From QQWI01 sp964522015 (GTDB lineage Bacteria; Bacillota; Clostridia; Peptostreptococcales; Acidaminobacteraceae), in contig CAZFST010000001.1 in the NCBI GenBank assembly GCA_964522015.1, positions 248,001 through 312,000 on the forward strand: a stretch of 64,000 bases of DNA, in the 5' to 3' direction. Below, in pieces: positions 1 to 9,331 of this stretch; position 1 is the stretch's first letter; each line of letters opens with the position of its first letter. The notes beneath the pieces were generated by a model. The model saw only the letters and a list, made by a program, of their open reading frames with translations, searched no databases and was not told where the DNA came from. The translations under genes were made by a program, and so were the position numbers.

Positions 1-1
1 T

Positions 2-3000
2 TACTGTGATTTTTGTGTTAAAGCACCTGATGATCCTAAGTTTAGGTTTGCAATGCAGTTCTATTCATTGAAAGAATCGTTTCTTGTAATTCTTAATAAA
101 TTAGATAATTTGGATGAAAAAAAAGAGCAGCGTTATCGGAAAGTTTACGCGAAGTTATTGGATTTTGAGAATTATATGTTGGATTTGGGTATTGTGGTTA
201 ATCCCCATCACAAGATGGCTGATTTTAATCAAGTTAATTTAAAAAGACCGATGTTCTCTTTATTGCATGGCAACGAAATTACCAACCGATATAAAGCCTT
301 GGCCGTTCGTCATAATATTGGGATGATGCATTACTTCAGAGATGAATCATCTATGAATGGTGTGCTTGAGCAAGCTCGAAGTGAGGATTCACATCACCGT
401 CTTAGAGGCTATTTAGTGATGTTTTTAGAGTATTATATGTATTTGACTTCACGGCAAAAAAATATTCTTTTGAGTTTTTTATTTGAGAGATTAACCCATG
501 TAGAAGAAGACATTCGCGAAGAGTGTGCAAATATGATGGGTATCGTCATTGCAAGTTATGATGAACTCCATCGTAAAGAACTACCAATTAATGCTGAAAT
601 CAAGCCCAAGCCAACAGAAAGTTCAACACTACTAGAGTCTTATTTTAAAAAATTTCTTGAAGCAGATGTTGCCACTACCCCAAAACATAGGGATTGGATC
701 GGCCATGCCTTGGCTACTTTTGTTAAGTCTTTATTAACCCGTGCCCACGAAAATCGTGTTATTGAATACACTCGCATTGTTCTGGATCAATTTGAAATCT
801 ATCGTAAGGATGCAGAAGTACATCCCTACCTATTGCGTGTTCTAAAGCATCTGCCCCTGGGACGTTGCCATGATACAATGCAACTATATGTTATGACACT
901 GATTTATAAGATGGCTCTTCAGCCGGTTGTAAAAACTAGGCTTGAAGCTCTAGATGCTTTGAGAACAGTTTTAAGGTATATTAATCCTGAAATAGTGTCT
1001 AAGATGAATTATGATTTGCTCTTTGAAAAGCCTGTAGAAGAATTTCAGGATGTACTCAATTATATGTCTCGAGTGATTAAGGGCCAACTTGTTCACGACG
1101 ATTTATGTCCAAGAACAGTATTAGCACAAGACCCATCCACGCTCTATTTATCTAACCTTAAAACTGCAACCCCACCGGTGATTAAACGACTGCAAATTGA
1201 CATGTTAATTCAATTAATTCACGAGGGTCGCATAGATGCTTTTTATGCTGCAATGCATTTCTCTAATGTTCTAAAAGTCAGCGCTTTTCAAGAGGTACGA
1301 GAACGGGCTGGAAACGCATTAATTGAAGTGTTTGAACTGATAGCCCACGAACAAAAAAATGATATCGTCATAGAATTATTGAGAGCACTAGAAATTGAGG
1401 GATATCAGTTTACAAAGTATATTCCTCCTTATCTTGGTCGGTTGTTGAACTCATTAAGTTTTCTTGAGCATAAAGAGATTGTTGATGACTTAGTCCAGAA
1501 GATGAAATCAGCCTCCAGTCAAATCTGTTTATTAGTTTTATCAACTGCCTCAAAAAGCCTTGTTGATCTCTTTATCAATTCTCGAGAGTCGGGGGGCTTA
1601 AGCAATCAGCAGATTCATAGAATGTTCTCCGTTCTACTAAATGGTTTAGTACATTATGATCCTCAGGTTAATCAAAGTGCATTCCAAATTATCGGTCATG
1701 ATATACTGGGATCAAATGAGCTCCATTTACAAGAAAAAATAAAAATATATACATTGATTGCAAAAAAAGTGATGACGATCATCGCCAACACCGATGACAC
1801 ATCCTCGTTAACATTTATGTACTATGCCTCAGCTCTAAATCATTTTTATCGTTTTATTTCTGACGCCATCCATGAATATTCTGATTTGCCAGTTAGCCAT
1901 CCTAAGCGAATTGCTTTTTTTCCTGGTGCCTTTGATCCATTTTCCCTAGCCCATAAAGCAAGCGCATGTAAGATAAGAGATTTAGGTTTCGAGGTTTACC
2001 TTGCCATCGATGAGTTCAGTTGGTCTAAAAGAACGCAACCGAACATGATCAGAAGAAATATTGTTAAAATGTCCATTGCTGACGAACTAGATATTTACAC
2101 CTTCCCAAGAGGTTTTATCGTTAATTTGGGAAATGCCCAAGATGTTGAAGACTTAAGAACTGCATTTTCACCCCGTGACACATATCTCGTGATGGGGTCA
2201 GATGTATTGACTCATGCCTCTGCTTATGCAGGTGGTAAATCCCGGGAGGCCCTATTGAAGTCATCGCATATAATTTTTGAACGTGCCCAAGGGTTAGGTA
2301 ATGTTAGGGATGATCAAAAATTAGAAGAAGTGGTTGCTAGCATAACAGGGGATGTCATTCGTCTTACCCTAGATAGCGCCATAGAAAGCATCAGTTCTAC
2401 GCAAATTAGAACCTACATTGACGAACATCGGGATATATCAGATTTAACAGAAACATTAGTTCAAAAATTCATCTACGAAAAAGGGCTTTACAGACGGGAG
2501 CCACAGTTTAAAGATACCATGACCGTGAGTTCCCTGAGTATTGAATTCTATGACCAAATTACAGATGCCTTAATTCATGAGGTGTGCACAACATTTGGCT
2601 TGTTATTTGAAACGGTCAAACAAACCTTATATTCAAAAACCTACGAGCATTCTACTAGAATTTTAGTCATTCGCGACGTGACATTACAAGGTAAGATACA
2701 AGCTTGTTCTATTTTTCATTGGTTAAGAAGTAGTCTGATTTATCACGAAATCACATCAGGTTATTTAACCGATTATGTCCAAGAGCATGGAATAGGGCGA
2801 ATTATCGTTATAGATGGTTTTTTTGTGGACAAACGTTCGGCTACCAATCAAATCGAGCAAGTGATCATCACAGAAACTTTAGCATATTGCCTATCTAAAG
2901 ATTACACCTATGCCATCTATAGAGATATATTTTCAGTAAAAGATGAACAGATTGAAGAGCATTTGAAGCGCAATGGGTTTTTGGAGATAAAAGATACTGA

Positions 3001-4045
3001 CAATCAAAAGCTTTTCGTGGTCAATATGAGCTCCCCAATAACCCTGAGCTTAGATTGTAAAGCAATGATTAAATCACCTTACAGAAATGCTCCAAATGTA
3101 GAAGCTGCCATTGAAGTGGCAAGACAAAGACTATCACAAGCCCTTTGCGACTTCTATCCAGGGAACCTTGTTTTGTCTTTTGACCGTACAATGATTTATG
3201 AGCACTTGATTAAGCTAGTTTGTGATGCCAATCAGGTACCCACTGTCCCAAGTGAACCAAGGCAGCTTGGAGATGCGATGTTGGTGCCCTATGGAGATGT
3301 GTTTAAACGGTGGATATTGCCAAATACAGTGACTAAAGCACTTCACACAGAGCGGTATTATAATAACCAAGTGACAAGTTATACCGTTAAGGCATTTCCA
3401 AATTACCTGGATTTAGAGATTCAGTCTCGTACAATCAAGTCTTTTAATCGCCCGGTTATTCTTGTGGATGATCTTCTAGATAAGGGTTATCGCTTAAAAG
3501 CAATCCTTGAGCACTTTAAAAAACAAGAAATTCCTCTTAGAGAGTTGAATGTTGCCATTCTTTCTGGTAGGGGTAAGGCCTGGCTTGAGCAAAATAAAAT
3601 CAATGCTAAGGCTGCGTACTTTATCCCACGGATTAAACTATGGTTCAATGAAAGTCACCTTTACCCATTTATCGGTGGGGATGCTTTGGAACGATCCAAA
3701 CATGAAAATCGCTCTGTCCTACCTTCCATCAATATGATATTGCCCTATGTGTATCCAAGCTTTATCAAGGATGTAGCCCCTGCAAAAATCGCAAACTTCT
3801 CCAAAATATGCCTTGAAAATACGTATATGATTCTTAAAGCCTTAGAAAGGGAATATTTGGAGCGCCATGAGCGAAATCTAACCATGATTTCACTTTCTGA
3901 AGTTCTCGTCTCGCCAAGGACTCCAGAAAAAGGTCACTCACTGTACTATCTGAATCATACAAAACCCACAGATCTTTTATTAGGTGATATTGAAACAATG
4001 GAACGCATTACAGCGTATTATTCAGTAGGAGGTAAACATGTCTAG
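2..4045 (+). CDS. Giant fusion protein: helical repeats + NadD-like adenylyltransferase + phosphoribosyltransferase-like domain (5' partial)
   Basis: The frame is open from base 2, so the gene starts upstream of the window; the first in-window ATG (53) has no convincing ribosome binding site. Counting from that Met, residues 1-600 are helix-rich and look like HEAT-type repeats. Residues about 617-815 form a nicotinate-nucleotide adenylyltransferase-like domain: it opens with FFPGAFDPFSLAH (family pattern GxFDPxHxGH, here with SLAH) and ends with the family motif SISSTQIR and a C-terminal EKGLY. Residues about 850-1000 may be an acetyltransferase-like fold (weak). Around residue 1135, VILVDDLLDKGYR is a PRPP-binding loop as in type I phosphoribosyltransferases. 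NadD alone is about 200 residues, so this is a scaffolded fusion. A role in NAD or nucleotide salvage is inferred, not shown. It overlaps the next gene by 8 bases. Confidence 0.7.
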   Translation, partial: YCDFCVKAPDDPKFRFAMQFYSLKESFLVILNKLDNLDEKKEQRYRKVYAKLLDFENYMLDLGIVVNPHHKMADFNQVNLKRPMFSLLHGNEITNRYKALAVRHNIGMMHYFRDESSMNGVLEQARSEDSHHRLRGYLVMFLEYYMYLTSRQKNILLSFLFERLTHVEEDIREECANMMGIVIASYDELHRKELPINAEIKPKPTESSTLLESYFKKFLEADVATTPKHRDWIGHALATFVKSLLTRAHENRVIEYTRIVLDQFEIYRKDAEVHPYLLRVLKHLPLGRCHDTMQLYVMTLIYKMALQPVVKTRLEALDALRTVLRYINPEIVSKMNYDLLFEKPVEEFQDVLNYMSRVIKGQLVHDDLCPRTVLAQDPSTLYLSNLKTATPPVIKRLQIDMLIQLIHEGRIDAFYAAMHFSNVLKVSAFQEVRERAGNALIEVFELIAHEQKNDIVIELLRALEIEGYQFTKYIPPYLGRLLNSLSFLEHKEIVDDLVQKMKSASSQICLLVLSTASKSLVDLFINSRESGGLSNQQIHRMFSVLLNGLVHYDPQVNQSAFQIIGHDILGSNELHLQEKIKIYTLIAKKVMTIIANTDDTSSLTFMYYASALNHFYRFISDAIHEYSDLPVSHPKRIAFFPGAFDPFSLAHKASACKIRDLGFEVYLAIDEFSWSKRTQPNMIRRNIVKMSIADELDIYTFPRGFIVNLGNAQDVEDLRTAFSPRDTYLVMGSDVLTHASAYAGGKSREALLKSSHIIFERAQGLGNVRDDQKLEEVVASITGDVIRLTLDSAIESISSTQIRTYIDEHRDISDLTETLVQKFIYEKGLYRREPQFKDTMTVSSLSIEFYDQITDALIHEVCTTFGLLFETVKQTLYSKTYEHSTRILVIRDVTLQGKIQACSIFHWLRSSLIYHEITSGYLTDYVQEHGIGRIIVIDGFFVDKRSATNQIEQVIITETLAYCLSKDYTYAIYRDIFSVKDEQIEEHLKRNGFLEIKDTDNQKLFVVNMSSPITLSLDCKAMIKSPYRNAPNVEAAIEVARQRLSQALCDFYPGNLVLSFDRTMIYEHLIKLVCDANQVPTVPSEPRQLGDAMLVPYGDVFKRWILPNTVTKALHTERYYNNQVTSYTVKAFPNYLDLEIQSRTIKSFNRPVILVDDLLDKGYRLKAILEHFKKQEIPLRELNVAILSGRGKAWLEQNKINAKAAYFIPRIKLWFNESHLYPFIGGDALERSKHENRSVLPSINMILPYVYPSFIKDVAPAKIANFSKICLENTYMILKALEREYLERHERNLTMISLSEVLVSPRTPEKGHSLYYLNHTKPTDLLLGDIETMERITAYYSVGGKHV

Positions 4046-5099
4046 CCTTCATTACGATGGTCTAATCACAAATCAACAAGCAATTAAAGAAGGGGGCATC
4101 GCACCCTTATTTCAGATGCCATCATTTGAAAACAAGTCAGCATTCTTTGACAGTTACTATTCTCAGCAATGGTTTGAAGGGTTTAAAGGTCCATTTAGCG
4201 TCACCATTTTTGGTCTTGGTGACGTTGGGGGCACCATGGCAACTGTGCTACGTGCAATTGGGAGTGACAACATTTCCAGGTTGAATATATATGATTTAAA
4301 CCCACAAGTGGTTGCACGATACGTATTAGAGCTTAACCAAATGTTTTGTGACACAGTTAAGCCAATCCCTGTATTCGGTGTGACAAAAGAAGAACTATAT
4401 CAAACAGATGTCTTGATTTTTACTGCCTCTAAAGGGGTACCGCCAGTAGGGTCTACCCTTAAGGATATGCGAATGGTTCAACTTGAGGCAAATGCGCAAA
4501 TCGTCCAAACTATGGTGCGAGAATCATTTGCTGCTGGGTTTAGGGGCCTTTATGCAATCGTTTCTGATCCCGTGGATTTATTATGCCAAGTCGCTAGAGA
4601 TACTTTGATAGCCTTAGAAGGCAAGAATGCTGTTTCTCTTCGCGTTAAAGGCTTTGGACTAGGTGTTATGTATGCAAGGGCAAGATACTTTGCAGGAGAA
4701 GAAAATCATCAAGAGTTTTTTCAGTATGGTAGAGTTTATGGCCCCCACGGTAAGGATTTAGTTGTTTTAAATGCCGTTGGAGATCAGTTTGATCAACAAG
4801 TTTCTGAAAAACTGAAAAAGCTAACGGTAGAAGCAAATCTAGCCGTAAGAGAACTAGGTTTTAAGCCTTATCTTGCTCCTGCAGTATCCTCGGGAATCTA
4901 CGCCATCAAGGGTTTTCTCGAAGGCCACTGGCACCATAGTACAATTTGCTTTGGCAATCAATACTTGGGCATAAAGAACAAATGGACATCCGAAGGAATA
5001 GAAATAGAAACCATACCCTACCATGAAGTCGTAGCAGACTGGATTCAAACGACCCTCTTAGCGATGGAGGCTGATTATGCAGTATTACCTCCTTTGTAA
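4038..5099 (+). CDS. Lactate/malate dehydrogenase superfamily protein, atypical active site
   Basis: 353 residues; ATG at 4038 follows AGGAGG and overlaps the previous stop. An NAD-binding Rossmann fold is visible: G59-LGDVGG followed by an Asp ending strand 2 (IYDLN), which suggests NAD rather than NADP. VSDPVDLL corresponds to the family's VSNPVDVL, and YGPHGKD carries the catalytic His (H237) of the usual GEHGDS. By eye, the family motif VLDSARFR aligns with VMYARARY, so the Asp that pairs with the catalytic His seems replaced by Met while the substrate-binding Arg remains. It may therefore reduce an unusual 2-oxo substrate or act as an NAD-binding partner. Translational coupling on both sides ties it to the giant fusion protein and the flavodoxin-like gene. 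The substrate cannot be named. Confidence 0.75.
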   Translation: MSSLHYDGLITNQQAIKEGGIAPLFQMPSFENKSAFFDSYYSQQWFEGFKGPFSVTIFGLGDVGGTMATVLRAIGSDNISRLNIYDLNPQVVARYVLELNQMFCDTVKPIPVFGVTKEELYQTDVLIFTASKGVPPVGSTLKDMRMVQLEANAQIVQTMVRESFAAGFRGLYAIVSDPVDLLCQVARDTLIALEGKNAVSLRVKGFGLGVMYARARYFAGEENHQEFFQYGRVYGPHGKDLVVLNAVGDQFDQQVSEKLKKLTVEANLAVRELGFKPYLAPAVSSGIYAIKGFLEGHWHHSTICFGNQYLGIKNKWTSEGIEIETIPYHEVVADWIQTTLLAMEADYAVLPPL

Positions 5100-6108
5100 A
5101 GAAGAAAATTCCAGTTTATTGCAAGAAATCATTGATAGTTTTTTAGGACTTGGGGGTTTTAAAAAGATTTCAAATCTTGACCAAATTGGTTGCGAAAGAC
5201 CTGTGAGTGTGGTATTTGCCTTGGAATTGGATTGGCTTGGGGAGAATCAATTTATTTCCGAGCAACTAACCAATTGGATGGAGAAGAGCACTCTTGATGG
5301 GGTTTATGGTGGACTCATCTTATTTTCTGAGCATTATTGGTTTACAAAGCGATTTTCCCAGCGTCTAATATTTATACTAAATCAAAAGGGTATGGGTTTT
5401 AAAGGGCATAGTGTTTTTGAAGTGGTACCTGGATATGAAAATTTTAAGACTTGGCAACAAAATTTAGGTTTACCCCTTGAGGAGGTTTGTCGGCAGCGGT
5501 TGGTTACATTCCATAGCAATTTTTTTGAGGATGAACCCATCAAAAGAACAAAATTACTGGTTCTTCATGCATCTCACCACCCCATTAGTAATACGCTTCA
5601 ACTATGGCAGCTTGTACAACAGCGCTTAACTGGATTTGAGATAGAAGTTCTTGGCATTGAAAATGGTACAATTGTTGATTGTAAAGGGTGCGCTTTTCAA
5701 ACCTGTTCCCATTATGCGGCTAATCGGAGTTGTTTTTATGGGGGCCAGATGACCAATGAAATATTACCGGCTATTGAGTTGGCAGATATTGTTGTTTGGA
5801 TTTGTCCCAATTATAACGATGCCATCTCGGCCATGCATGCGGCACTGATTAATCGATTAACGGTTTTATACCGTCGAATTAGTTTCAGAACTAAACTAAT
5901 GTACGGGGTCATTGTTTCGGCAAATTCTGGTTGTGACTCTGTTGCAAGTCAGCTCATTGGAGCCCTTAATATCAATAAAGGTTTTTCTCTTCCGCCAAAG
6001 GCATTTTTAACGGCAATTGCCAGCACACCAGGGACTTTAGGGCAAGACAGCACTGTTGAGCAGCGGGCCTTAGAATTTGCCAATGAGATGATGAAAAACT
6101 GCCAATAA
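5077..6108 (+). CDS. NADPH-dependent FMN reductase/flavodoxin-fold oxidoreductase with extra N-terminal domain
   Basis: 343 residues; ATG at 5077 lies inside the preceding gene with TGGAGG six bases upstream. Residues 1-160 form a domain I do not recognise. Residues about 165-340 resemble the NADPH-dependent FMN reductase family: KLLVLHASHHPISNTLQL at the flavin phosphate-loop position, a cysteine-rich segment CKGCAFQTC near residue 201 as seen in iron-sulfur flavoproteins, and ADIVVWICPNYNDAISAMHAALINR matching the 'DxxvfxtPvY...sgxlKxfiDR' region. The Cys spacing hints at an Fe-S cluster or zinc site. It is the last gene of the operon, before a strong bidirectional terminator. It probably transfers electrons using FMN; the partner is unknown. 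Confidence 0.65.
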   Translation: MQYYLLCKEENSSLLQEIIDSFLGLGGFKKISNLDQIGCERPVSVVFALELDWLGENQFISEQLTNWMEKSTLDGVYGGLILFSEHYWFTKRFSQRLIFILNQKGMGFKGHSVFEVVPGYENFKTWQQNLGLPLEEVCRQRLVTFHSNFFEDEPIKRTKLLVLHASHHPISNTLQLWQLVQQRLTGFEIEVLGIENGTIVDCKGCAFQTCSHYAANRSCFYGGQMTNEILPAIELADIVVWICPNYNDAISAMHAALINRLTVLYRRISFRTKLMYGVIVSANSGCDSVASQLIGALNINKGFSLPPKAFLTAIASTPGTLGQDSTVEQRALEFANEMMKNCQ

Positions 6109-6127
6109 AAAACGTCTTTAAAAACAA

Positions 6128-6167
6128 AAAAACTGTAGATTAAGCATTGGCTAAATCTACAGTTTTT
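6128..6167. terminator. Bidirectional Rho-independent terminator between convergent genes
   Basis: A 14-bp inverted repeat (arms AAAAACTGTAGATT, 6128-6141 and 6154-6167) with a 12-base loop. The A-tract on one side and T-tract on the other suit termination of both the operon ending at 6108 and the opposite-strand gene ending at 6200. Confidence 0.85.
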
Positions 6168-6199
6168 ACATTTGAAATTGTGTTTTAATTGTCGAATTC

Positions 6200-8011
6200 T
6201 TACTTGATGGTCTCGAGATTGAAGGCGTCAAACCAAACATATACATTATCTGATTGAATAAAGAGATCTACTTGGTCAAGGCTTACTGCACCAAAGGTAT
6301 GGGAGACTAGTTCAAAATTCAGAACACTTGGCTTGAATGTCCATTGGGTCTCATATGACTTGACACCATCTTTATAGCCAATCAACAACATTGACACTGG
6401 TTTTAGATCACTGGATTTTAACCAAATACTCATCAAATCACCTTTATTGACAAGGGTGTCTTTTTTACTGGCAATACCATATAATTTAGAGGCTGGTATT
6501 GAGATTCTTTGACTTGAAGGTGAAGTTTGAAAAACCTTTAGATCTTCAAGGATTTCTCCCGGTGTAAAGCTTTCAGGAAGTTCAGAAAGGTCTTTTGTGT
6601 CAGGGGATTTAGCACTGGTGTCTTTTGCTTCAAACTGCAGTGTGTTTGAAAAGCCTTGACTCTTTTGCTTATAAGAATCCGTAATACTCAGGGAAATAAT
6701 ATAATTTCCTGATTTTGTAGGGCTGAAAAGGAAGCGTTCTGTATTGTGGGTTTCAATCGTCTCACCATTAAGCAAGACAGTCCATTGGAAATCTTTGATT
6801 GTCGCTGGGGCGTAGGCAATGGCTCTGCTGGTAAACTGCCATCCAGTGTCTGTTGTGATCATCTCATAAGAGGCTACCGGTGGGTTAGGCAGGTCTTCGT
6901 GAATGAAAATATACCACCATCCAAAACCAACCATTGCTAAGAAAATAAGCATTAGCCAAGGGAAATGCCATTTAGTCTTGGGTTGATCCGTCTTTAAATT
7001 CGTTCTTCTTTCTGTTAAGCCAATATGCAATTCTGAGGGAATGGCAGTTGTGCTCTCCAATTTGGGCGGCTGGATTGGGTCTGAAGTTTGTTGATTTGAG
7101 ATATCAGGTGCCACTTGGAAGGGCGGGGGCGAAACTATAGTAGCTGGAATGTCAATGACTTGAAGGGTTTCGCTGGTTTCAGGGATTTCAGAGTACTGAT
7201 TAGGTGCGCTAGAAGATGTTGCTTCATATGATTCAAATGGTAACGGCTGAGGTTGAGATTGCGGTTGAAGAGCCTGTTCTGTTGGTTCATCCATTACCAG
7301 TTGCACAAATCCTTCATTGCCTTGTTTGGCAATACTGATTGGTATTGCATTTACGACTAGATTGTCACTGACATTATGTGATACTGGGTCAACGAGTACC
7401 ATCGTATCACCAGATCTTAATTTTTGAAATTGGCTGTAAATATTCTTGATGGACGGATTGCTGAAGAATGCAGTGCTATTAAAGAATGAAAATACGTGCT
7501 TTGACATGACCCCTTTGCTGTTACCAAGAATAACAAATGCCAGATCCTGTATCTTCCCATGGAAATCCACTGCGTTCTGAAGGTCTCTCAGTAAAATGAC
7601 TTCGTTGAAAAAAACCTCTTTTTGATAAATGACGATTTGATGTGAATCAATCAAAACACTTTGAAATGTAGAAGGCAGGGTTTCGTAGTCACAGGATTTC
7701 TTAAGACACTCAGAAAGCAAGTTCAACCGGGCTTCTTCGTCTGTATGATAATTATGTAAATAGGTAATCAGAGGAATGCCAGCATTATAATTCGTTACAA
7801 GAACAAGCTTATCTGAAAGATCATAATAGCTGACATTCGAGAGATGGCGCACTAGTTCGTTAAAGGCATCATCGGTTAAAACGGAATTTCGATCGATGGT
7901 ATTGACAAGGGCAACTTCATGTTCTTTTTCTTTGTCAATGGCCATATAAATTGTTTGATGGGCTTCTTTATGAAATTGTTCAAGAATATTGTAACGATCG
8001 ATTTGTTTCAT
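6200..8011 (-). CDS. Membrane protein with protein-kinase-like N-terminus and extracellular PKD-like region
   Basis: 603 residues; ATG with GGAGG upstream. The first 160 residues (IDRYNILEQFHKEAHQTIYMAIDKE) follow the layout of a bacterial Ser/Thr kinase N-lobe, but no HRD or DFG catalytic motif is visible, so it is at best a pseudokinase. A Pro/Gln/Ser-rich linker (about 245-335) leads to one transmembrane helix near residue 350 (WLMLIFLAMVGFGWWYIFI). The outside part holds a PKD/Ig-like domain (about 370-470, NYIISLSITDSYKQ) and a C-terminal beta-rich domain (about 500-603, WFDAFNLE) that resembles a carbohydrate-binding module. The topology suggests an envelope sensor. Its promoter overlaps a LexA box shared with the divergent repair genes. 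Confidence 0.6.
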   Translation of the reverse strand: MKQIDRYNILEQFHKEAHQTIYMAIDKEKEHEVALVNTIDRNSVLTDDAFNELVRHLSNVSYYDLSDKLVLVTNYNAGIPLITYLHNYHTDEEARLNLLSECLKKSCDYETLPSTFQSVLIDSHQIVIYQKEVFFNEVILLRDLQNAVDFHGKIQDLAFVILGNSKGVMSKHVFSFFNSTAFFSNPSIKNIYSQFQKLRSGDTMVLVDPVSHNVSDNLVVNAIPISIAKQGNEGFVQLVMDEPTEQALQPQSQPQPLPFESYEATSSSAPNQYSEIPETSETLQVIDIPATIVSPPPFQVAPDISNQQTSDPIQPPKLESTTAIPSELHIGLTERRTNLKTDQPKTKWHFPWLMLIFLAMVGFGWWYIFIHEDLPNPPVASYEMITTDTGWQFTSRAIAYAPATIKDFQWTVLLNGETIETHNTERFLFSPTKSGNYIISLSITDSYKQKSQGFSNTLQFEAKDTSAKSPDTKDLSELPESFTPGEILEDLKVFQTSPSSQRISIPASKLYGIASKKDTLVNKGDLMSIWLKSSDLKPVSMLLIGYKDGVKSYETQWTFKPSVLNFELVSHTFGAVSLDQVDLFIQSDNVYVWFDAFNLETIK

Positions 8012-8048
8012 CTATGCCTCCTCATCGACAAATGCAATGTCAACGTAT

Positions 8049-8076
8049 ATAATAGTGTTAGAACGTACGTTCGCAA
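8049..8076 (-). promoter_or_regulatory. Predicted sigma-A promoter of the kinase-like gene, overlapped by a LexA box
   Basis: Read on the minus strand: -35 TTGCGA (8071-8076), 16-bp spacer, -10 TATTAT (8049-8054). The LexA-like palindrome fills the upstream half of the spacer. Confidence 0.55.
8061..8072. promoter_or_regulatory. LexA (DinR)-type SOS box, GAACGTACGTTC
   Basis: A perfect 12-bp palindrome with the Gram-positive LexA core GAAC-N4-GTTC. Read on the minus strand with flanks it is CGAACGTACGTTCT, matching CGAACRNRYGTTYC at 13 of 14 positions. It sits between divergent genes: within the minus-strand promoter and about 24 bp upstream of a plus-strand -10 (TATAAT, 8096-8101). The plus-strand genes are yhaO/yhaN-like; in Bacillus subtilis the yhaONM genes belong to the LexA regulon. 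Confidence 0.8.
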
Positions 8077-8095
8077 AAAAAACTCTCTAATCTAT

Positions 8096-8101
8096 TATAA
8101 T
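8096..8101 (+). promoter_or_regulatory. Predicted -10 element (TATAAT) of the yhaO-yhaN operon
   Basis: A perfect -10 hexamer 54 bp before the yhaO-like start. No good -35 is seen at 17 bp; TTCGCA (8070-8075) is 20 bp away and touches the LexA box, so LexA could block RNA polymerase here. Confidence 0.5.
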
Positions 8102-8154
8102 CAAAATAACAACCGAGTACAAATCAAAATTACGCTAAGGAATGGTAAAATCCT

Positions 8155-9330
8155 ATGAAAATACTACATTTTTCAGATTTACATCTAGATGCGCCCTATT
8201 TGGAACTGAGCATCCCCTCTAAAAGGAAAATAAGGGAGCACGTACAATCTGTTTTCAACGCTTTGATTCGGGACGCACTAAAACCTGAAATAGAGGGGGT
8301 GCTATTTGTTGGCGACGTTTTTGATCATTCCAAGACATCCATTCAATGGCTATTCCGTGTTCAAGGGGCTTTTAAGAGTCTACTCGAGGCCGGTAAGTTC
8401 GTCGTCTATGCCACAGGAAATCACGACTACTGGATCAACAAAAATCATTTTAAAGAATTGGAAGATTACGAACACTTCATTCTATTATCAGGGGATCAAG
8501 TAGAGACCAGACAATTTCAATTGAGAGGCAGATTAGTGGCAATTCACGGCTTGGGCTATAGTTGCGAACAGCCCCAACTGAAAGAGGGTTTACTACAAAA
8601 GTTCCCCCTGCCAATTGCAGATTGCTTTAATATTGGGGTGATTCATGGGGTTGTCACAGGTCAGAATACATTAGGGGAGGCCAATTACTACCCCATGTCT
8701 AAAAGCGCCTTAGACGCACTCAACTATCAGTATATAGGCCTCGGTCATGTCCATACCTATCAACAAGTCACTGAAAACTGCGCCTACCCAGGTCAATTAC
8801 TGCCACTGAACTTTAACGATAGCCAGGTGGGGGCGGGGATTAAAGTCACCTTCAATAATGACCTGCTATCAATAGAACCAATTCGGTATCCTGGGCTAAG
8901 ACTTATTAGGATTGCTTTAACAGTTGAGGCTGAAACAAAAGAAGCCCTTGAAAGCCAGATAACAGGCCTGTTATATCCACTAAAACTAGAATGTGAAGAG
9001 GCAATTTATCGATTTGTAATAGAGGGAAATGTGTATTTTGACCTAGAATACGATTTTTTTGAGCTGCTCCTTGAACGGATTTTTGAAGAAGATAGCCAGT
9101 GTCATCAAATGATTTTTCGAGGTCAAGTGACGCTTCCTAAGAAAACAATTGAACTGCCAAATCTTATGCGCGATGCTCTTTCAAAAGAATGGGATAAAAT
9201 ATTGTCTGAGGACTGGAGCAAAGAGCAAATGGCTTTTTTAGGCCACGCTTCCCTGGTAAAAGAACACATCATAGAACATTCAGAGCCATTAAAGCACAAG
9301 TTATTAGATTTATTTAATAAGGAGGTTTAG
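8155..9330 (+). CDS. yhaO: YhaO/SbcD-like DNA repair metallophosphoesterase
   Basis: 391 residues. All metal-binding motifs of the calcineurin-like nuclease family are present: FSDLHLD at residues 6-12, GDVFD, GNHD, a His in VIHGVV and GLGHVHTY. Length and layout match Bacillus YhaO (about 400 residues) and the Mre11/SbcD superfamily. It should act as a Mn-dependent nuclease with the SMC-like ATPase encoded one base after its stop codon. A LexA box and a perfect -10 lie upstream, so SOS induction is likely. The ribosome binding site (AAGGA, about 13 bases from the ATG) is weak. True SbcD is the main alternative name. Confidence 0.85.
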   Translation: MKILHFSDLHLDAPYLELSIPSKRKIREHVQSVFNALIRDALKPEIEGVLFVGDVFDHSKTSIQWLFRVQGAFKSLLEAGKFVVYATGNHDYWINKNHFKELEDYEHFILLSGDQVETRQFQLRGRLVAIHGLGYSCEQPQLKEGLLQKFPLPIADCFNIGVIHGVVTGQNTLGEANYYPMSKSALDALNYQYIGLGHVHTYQQVTENCAYPGQLLPLNFNDSQVGAGIKVTFNNDLLSIEPIRYPGLRLIRIALTVEAETKEALESQITGLLYPLKLECEEAIYRFVIEGNVYFDLEYDFFELLLERIFEEDSQCHQMIFRGQVTLPKKTIELPNLMRDALSKEWDKILSEDWSKEQMAFLGHASLVKEHIIEHSEPLKHKLLDLFNKEV

Positions 9331-9331
9331 C

